Origin: Pseudomonadota bacterium
GTDB taxonomy: Bacteria; Pseudomonadota; Gammaproteobacteria; Burkholderiales; Burkholderiaceae_D
Length of the DNA: 39,881 bases
NCBI GenBank assembly: GCA_021821365.1
Contig: JAKACN010000013.1
Coordinates: 1 to 39,881 of the forward strand
Direction: 5' to 3'
A program made the position numbers and the translations under genes. Below are positions 37,053 to 39,881 of the stretch, in pieces; the stretch's first letter is position 1, and each line of letters begins with the position of its first letter. A model generated the notes under the pieces. That model was not told where the DNA came from. It searched no databases and saw only the letters and a list, made by a program, of their open reading frames with translations.

Positions 37053-38063
37053 TTACTTGGCAGCCATCAATGCCATTGTGGTATCGAGCATGCGGTTGGA
37101 GAAGCCCCACTCGTTGTCATACCATGAAGAGACTTTTACCAGGCGTCCGGAGACCTTGGTCAGGGTCGCATCGAAGTTGCTCGATGCCGGATTGTGGTTG
37201 TAGTCGACCGACACCAGCGGTTCGGTGTTGTAAGTCAGGATGCCCTTCAGCGCACCGTTGGCGGCGTCCTTCATGATGGCATTGATTTCATCCACCGTCG
37301 TGTCGCGCGCAGCAATGAACGACAGGTCGACGATCGACACGTTGATCGTCGGAACGCGGATCGCGTAGCCGTCGAGCTTGCCGTTCAGTTCCGGCAGCAC
37401 CAGGCCCACCGCTGCGGCGGCGCCGGTCTTGGTCGGGATCATCGACATCGTGGCCGAACGCGCGCGGCGCAGGTCTTCATGCATCACGTCGGTCAGCACC
37501 TGGTCGTTGGTGTAGGCATGCACCGTGGTCATCAGGCCGTTCAGGAGGCCGATCTTGTCGTGCAGCGGCTTGACCAGCGGGGCCAGGCAGTTGGTGGTGC
37601 AAGAGGCGTTCGAAATGACCGTGTCCGTTGCCTTCAGCACGTTCTGGTTGACGCCGAACACGATGGTCGCATCCACATCCTTGCCGCCCGGCGCGGAAAT
37701 GATGACTTTCTTGGCGCCGCCCTTCAGGTGTGCGGAAGCCTTTTCCTTGGTGGTGAAGAAGCCGGTGCATTCGAGCACCACGTCGACGTTCAGCTCGCCC
37801 CACGGAATCTGCGCCGGATCGCGCTGCGCAAACACCTTGATCTTGTCGCCGTTGACGACCATGAATTCGCCGTCGACTTCAACGGTGCCGGGGAACTTGC
37901 CGTGCGCGGTGTCGTAACGGGTCAGATGCGCGTTGTGCTGCGCATTGCCGAGGTCGTTGATCGCTACGATCTGGATGTCGTTCTTCTTGCCGCCTTCGTA
38001 GTGAGCACGAAGGATGTTGCGGCCGATGCGGCCGTAGCCGTTGATTGCGACGCGAATAGTCAT
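37053..38063 (-). CDS. gap: Glyceraldehyde-3-phosphate dehydrogenase, type I
   Basis: NAD-dependent oxidation and phosphorylation of glyceraldehyde-3-phosphate in glycolysis, and the reverse in gluconeogenesis; cytoplasmic tetramer. The 336 residues have the Rossmann start [10 protein letters not shown] (8-17), an acidic coenzyme residue in AINDLGN (Asp37), and the active site [13 protein letters not shown] with catalytic Cys155, followed by the catalytic His in [14 protein letters not shown] precedes ATG 38063 with good spacing. It is 42 bases downstream of tkt on the same strand and ends at a strong terminator. Confidence 0.97.
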   Translation of the reverse strand: MTIRVAINGYGRIGRNILRAHYEGGKKNDIQIVAINDLGNAQHNAHLTRYDTAHGKFPGTVEVDGEFMVVNGDKIKVFAQRDPAQIPWGELNVDVVLECTGFFTTKEKASAHLKGGAKKVIISAPGGKDVDATIVFGVNQNVLKATDTVISNASCTTNCLAPLVKPLHDKIGLLNGLMTTVHAYTNDQVLTDVMHEDLRRARSATMSMIPTKTGAAAAVGLVLPELNGKLDGYAIRVPTINVSIVDLSFIAARDTTVDEINAIMKDAANGALKGILTYNTEPLVSVDYNHNPASSNFDATLTKVSGRLVKVSSWYDNEWGFSNRMLDTTMALMAAK

Positions 38064-38105
38064 GGTTTTTCTCCTGAGTTGTAATCCGAATTGCGTGAAT
38101 TGCGT

Positions 38106-39881
38106 TTAGACCAGAACCGATTTCACCTTGGCGACCACATTCTCGGTCGTGAAGCCGAAGTGCTTGAACAGCACGCCCGCCGGTGCGGATTCGCCGAAAG
38201 TGTCGATACCCACGACCGCGCCTTCCAGGCCGACGTACTTGTACCAAAAATCAGTGACGCCCGCTTCCACCGCAACGCGCGGCAGTCCCTTGGGCAGAAC
38301 GCTTTGCCTGTAAGCGGCATCCTGGCGGTCGAACAGATCGGTGCAAGGCATGGAAACCACGCGCACCGGTGTGCCCTGCTTCGCCAGCTCGTCCGCGGCC
38401 TTCATTGCCAGCTCGACTTCCGAACCCGTTGCGATCAGCACGGCCTTGGCATCGGGCGCATCACGCAGCACGTAGCCGCCGCGGTTGATCGCGAGGAGCT
38501 GCTCCGGCGTGCGCTCCATGAAGGGAAGGTTCTGGCGCGAGAAGATCAGCGTGGTCGGGCCGTGACGGCGCGCAACAGCATGCTTCCAGGCGATTGCAGA
38601 TTCGACCGTGTCGCAGGGACGCCAGTTCTCCAGGTTCGGGATCAGGCGCAGGCTGGATACGTGTTCGATGGACTGATGGGTCGGGCCGTCTTCGCCGAGG
38701 CCGATCGAGTCATGCGTGAATACGAAGATCGTGCGGATCTTCATCAGCGCGGCCATGCGAATGGCGTTGCGGCTGTAGTCGGAGAAGGTCAGGAAGGTGC
38801 CGCCGAACGGGATGTAGCCGCCGTGCAAGGCGATGCCGTTCATGACGGCGCTCATGCCGAATTCGCGTACGCCGTAGTTGATGTGGTTGCCCGCCTGGTT
38901 GGCGCGCACCGCCACGCATTCTTTCCAGTTGGTCAGGTTCGAACCGGTCAGGTCGGCCGAGCCGCCGAGGAATTCCGGCAGTGCCGGCGCCAGCGCCTGG
39001 ATGGCGTTCTGGCTGGCCTTGCGGGTCGCGATGTTTTCCTTCTTCTCGACGCAGGTCGCGACATAGGCATCGATGACGTCGTTCAGCTTGCCCGGCAATT
39101 CACCCTTCATGCGGCGCAGCAACTCGCCTGCTTCCTGCGGATGACGCTCGTCGTAAGCCTTGAACAGCGCGTCCCATTCGCCTTCGACCTTCTGGCCGGA
39201 AACTTTGGCGTCCCATGCAGCGTAAACGTCGGCGGGAATTTCGAACGGCGGGTGGTTCCAGCCGATGGCGTCGCGTGTTGCAGCGATTTCCTTGTCTCCC
39301 AGCGCTGCACCATGCACGTCGTGTGTGCCGGCCTTGTTCGGGCTGCCCTTGCCGATGACGGTCTTGCAGCAGATCAGGGTCGGCTTGTCGGATTTCTTCG
39401 CGGCGGCGACCGCGGCCTCCACGGCGGCGACGTCATGGCCGTCGACATTGCGGATCACGTTCCAGTTGTACGCTTCGAAACGCTTCGGCGTGTCGTCGAT
39501 GAACCAGCCTTCCACGTGGCCATCGATCGAGATGCCGTTGTCGTCGTACAGCACGACCAGCTTGTTCAGGCGCAGCGCACCGGCCAGCGAACAGGCTTCG
39601 TGCGAAATGCCTTCCATCAGGCAGCCGTCGCCGACGAAGACATAGGTGTGGTGATCGATGAGGTCGAAGCCCGGCTTGTTGAATTCGGCGGCGAGCAGGC
39701 GCTCGGCAAGTGCCATGCCGACGGCGTTGGTCAGCCCCTGGCCGAGCGGGCCGGTGGTGGTTTCGACGCCCGGCGTGACATGCACTTCCGGATGGCCGGC
39801 GGTCTTCGAATGCAGCTGACGGAAATTCTTGAGTTCCTCCATCGGCAGGTCGTAGCCGGTCAGATGCAGCAGCGCGTAATG
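38106..39881 (-). CDS. tkt: Transketolase (5' end outside window)
   Basis: Thiamine-diphosphate enzyme of the pentose phosphate pathway that exchanges two-carbon units and yields erythrose-4-phosphate. The frame runs off the right edge: residues read there are [20 protein letters not shown], an internal transketolase sequence, so roughly the first 70-90 residues are missing. About 591 residues are present. They include the ThDP motif [13 protein letters not shown], then [21 protein letters not shown], and the second-domain [16 protein letters not shown]. No frameshift is seen. It is followed by gap after 42 bases, suggesting a tkt-gap operon. Confidence 0.97.
   Translation of the reverse strand, partial: HYALLHLTGYDLPMEELKNFRQLHSKTAGHPEVHVTPGVETTTGPLGQGLTNAVGMALAERLLAAEFNKPGFDLIDHHTYVFVGDGCLMEGISHEACSLAGALRLNKLVVLYDDNGISIDGHVEGWFIDDTPKRFEAYNWNVIRNVDGHDVAAVEAAVAAAKKSDKPTLICCKTVIGKGSPNKAGTHDVHGAALGDKEIAATRDAIGWNHPPFEIPADVYAAWDAKVSGQKVEGEWDALFKAYDERHPQEAGELLRRMKGELPGKLNDVIDAYVATCVEKKENIATRKASQNAIQALAPALPEFLGGSADLTGSNLTNWKECVAVRANQAGNHINYGVREFGMSAVMNGIALHGGYIPFGGTFLTFSDYSRNAIRMAALMKIRTIFVFTHDSIGLGEDGPTHQSIEHVSSLRLIPNLENWRPCDTVESAIAWKHAVARRHGPTTLIFSRQNLPFMERTPEQLLAINRGGYVLRDAPDAKAVLIATGSEVELAMKAADELAKQGTPVRVVSMPCTDLFDRQDAAYRQSVLPKGLPRVAVEAGVTDFWYKYVGLEGAVVGIDTFGESAPAGVLFKHFGFTTENVVAKVKSVLV

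Overview
The window is GC-rich, densely coded chromosomal DNA. It looks like a betaproteobacterium of the order Burkholderiales, most plausibly the Oxalobacteraceae (Herbaspirillum/Noviherbaspirillum-like). That placement is an inference from protein resemblance (type I GlnA, beta-type OTCase, DUF2788 after argG, YhdP-Nit-TldD order), not from a database search. I see no rRNA, tRNA, CRISPR array, transposase or prophage gene. Almost everything is housekeeping metabolism and regulation, and the unusual signals are mostly between the genes.

Layout. At 1-1.8 kb lie the 3' part of prpR (propionate regulator) and a small DUF1289 gene. At 2-7 kb is a nitrogen-control block on the minus strand: glnG (NtrC), glnL (NtrB), a DUF4124 exported protein and glnA; glnA is preceded by a sigma-54 promoter and three NtrC-type palindromes. 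At 7.4-12.6 kb come a rhodanese, a membrane-anchored TAXI-type binding protein, a hemerythrin-like helical protein, prfC and orn. At 12.8-18 kb a plus-strand run carries an M48 peptidase, phhB and rsgA, then argF, argG and a DUF2788 protein. At 18-21.6 kb are ppnP, murB, yajQ, a retropepsin-like protease and a DUF1269-type membrane protein. At 21.7-29.7 kb the minus strand carries a DAHP synthase gene with a Phe/Tyr leader-peptide attenuator, then tldD, a nitrilase-family amidase and yhdP. From 29.8 kb on come glnE, a small membrane protein and a 1066-residue SSS-STAC-GGDEF-EAL protein, then lepB, gap and the 3' part of tkt.

How the parts connect. GlnL/GlnG would sense nitrogen and activate glnA through the sites at 7217-7300 and 7094-7109. 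GlnE, about 23 kb away, encodes the enzyme that adenylylates GlnA at the tyrosine seen at residue 400. ArgF and ArgG are consecutive steps of arginine synthesis. Tkt and Gap belong to central carbon metabolism, which feeds erythrose-4-phosphate to the DAHP synthase. YajQ (a c-di-GMP-binding family) and the GGDEF-EAL protein both relate to cyclic-di-GMP.

Most notable observations: (1) a complete attenuator in front of the DAHP synthase gene, with an aromatic-rich leader peptide, a 1:2 pairing, a 2:3 antiterminator and a 3:4 terminator; (2) an inverted-pair repeat element at two convergent gene junctions 34 kb apart; (3) the SSS-STAC-GGDEF-EAL fusion; (4) the triple NtrC site array of glnA; (5) a terminator-like hairpin directly in front of the argF start codon.
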